Positions 6,923 to 7,064 of a stretch of 7,064 bases of DNA are shown piece by piece (the first letter of the stretch is position 1; the number at the start of each line of letters is the position of its first letter). The translations under genes were made by a program, and so were the position numbers. Source of the DNA: an uncultured bacterium. GTDB taxonomy: Bacteria > Patescibacteriota > Patescibacteriia > UBA1558 > GWA2-36-10. The notes under the pieces were generated by a model that worked only from the letters and a program-made list of their open reading frames with translations, was not told the DNA's origin and did not search any database. The stretch is taken from NCBI GenBank assembly GCA_903876815.1, contig CAIRBL010000021.1:1-7064 (forward strand). The letters are read 5' to 3'.

Positions 6923-6935
6923 TAATATATTAAAC
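6917..6935. repeat. AT-rich palindrome over the alr stop codon
   Basis: GTTTAATA (6917-6924) and TATTAAAC (6928-6935) are a perfect 8-base inverted repeat around a 3-base centre, and the alr stop codon (6920-6922) lies inside it. No T tract follows on either strand, so it is a poor Rho-independent terminator. It may be an operator for the gene starting at 6981, a weak mRNA 3' hairpin, or chance in AT-rich DNA. Confidence 0.5.
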
Positions 6936-6980
6936 GACACAAAATAGAGGAGCTCAATACAAGAGAGAGGAAGTGTAAAA

Positions 6981-7064
6981 ATGATGATAAATAGTAAAAA
7001 ATCTTGGCGACAGCATCTGCCTAGTAAACCTTATAGAGTTACTAGAAATTATTATACGCAAAAA
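6981..7064 (+). CDS. Start of an unidentified gene, cut by the window edge
   Basis: An open frame of 28 codons runs from ATG at 6981 to the window end without a stop. AGGA at 6968-6971, 9 bases before the ATG, is a good Shine-Dalgarno, better than that of any gene in the lysS-alr cluster, and suggests this is a real and independently translated start. A second ATG follows directly at 6984. The visible peptide begins MMINSKKSWRQHLPSKPYR and is basic and polar, with no signal peptide or membrane segment so far. I do not recognise the family. It is separated from alr by 58 bases containing the palindrome at 6917-6935, so it may be a separate transcript or the next gene of the cluster. Confidence 0.6.
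   Translation, partial: MMINSKKSWRQHLPSKPYRVTRNYYTQK

Noticed and set aside
6947..6952. GAGGAG as a ribosome binding site for a small gene before 6981
   Set aside because: No ATG, GTG or TTG lies at a suitable distance with a meaningful frame.

Overview
The window is a piece of an AT-rich bacterial chromosome, about 30% GC in the lines I counted by hand. It most resembles the Patescibacteria/CPR group, perhaps Parcubacteria or Falkowbacteria. I base that on the remembered style of the LysRS, SerRS, alanine racemase and lipoprotein-cyclophilin sequences, on short spacers and on weak Shine-Dalgarno sites; no search was run, so the assignment is inference. One gene does not fit: a minus-strand gene of roughly 47-58% GC sits between AT-rich genes and has its own promoter, ribosome binding site and terminator.

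Layout. Bases 1-735 (+) hold the end of a family 2 glycosyltransferase, cut by the window edge. Bases 742-813 hold two hairpins that belong to the minus-strand gene; one is a Rho-independent terminator. Bases 814-2088 (-) encode a secreted protein with a signal peptide, one dockerin-like calcium loop and a C-terminal NYPNPFNP domain of the type IX secretion (T9SS type A) sorting kind. Bases 2089-2273 are a divergent control region: a near-consensus sigma-70 promoter and an interrupted palindrome for the minus-strand gene, and a repeat-rich stretch with a weaker candidate promoter facing lysS. Bases 2274-6922 (+) form a tight cluster: lysS, a lipoprotein cyclophilin with a six-cysteine module, serS and alr, with gaps of 5 and 4 bases and then a 1-base TAATG overlap. 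A 19-base palindrome covers the alr stop codon. An unidentified gene starts at 6981 and runs off the window.

How the genes work together. lysS and serS supply aminoacyl-tRNAs, alr supplies D-alanine for peptidoglycan, and the cyclophilin is probably a membrane-anchored folding factor outside the cytoplasm. They look co-transcribed, although only general growth links their jobs. The glycosyltransferase probably belongs to a surface polysaccharide locus that extends to the left.

The strongest point of interest is the GC-rich sorting-domain gene. If the flanks are CPR, a recently acquired T9SS-type cargo gene in a lineage not expected to have an outer membrane or T9SS needs explaining: transfer, another use of the domain, or a chimeric assembly. 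I found no CRISPR array, transposase, tRNA or rRNA. I cannot claim a wholly new system from this window alone.
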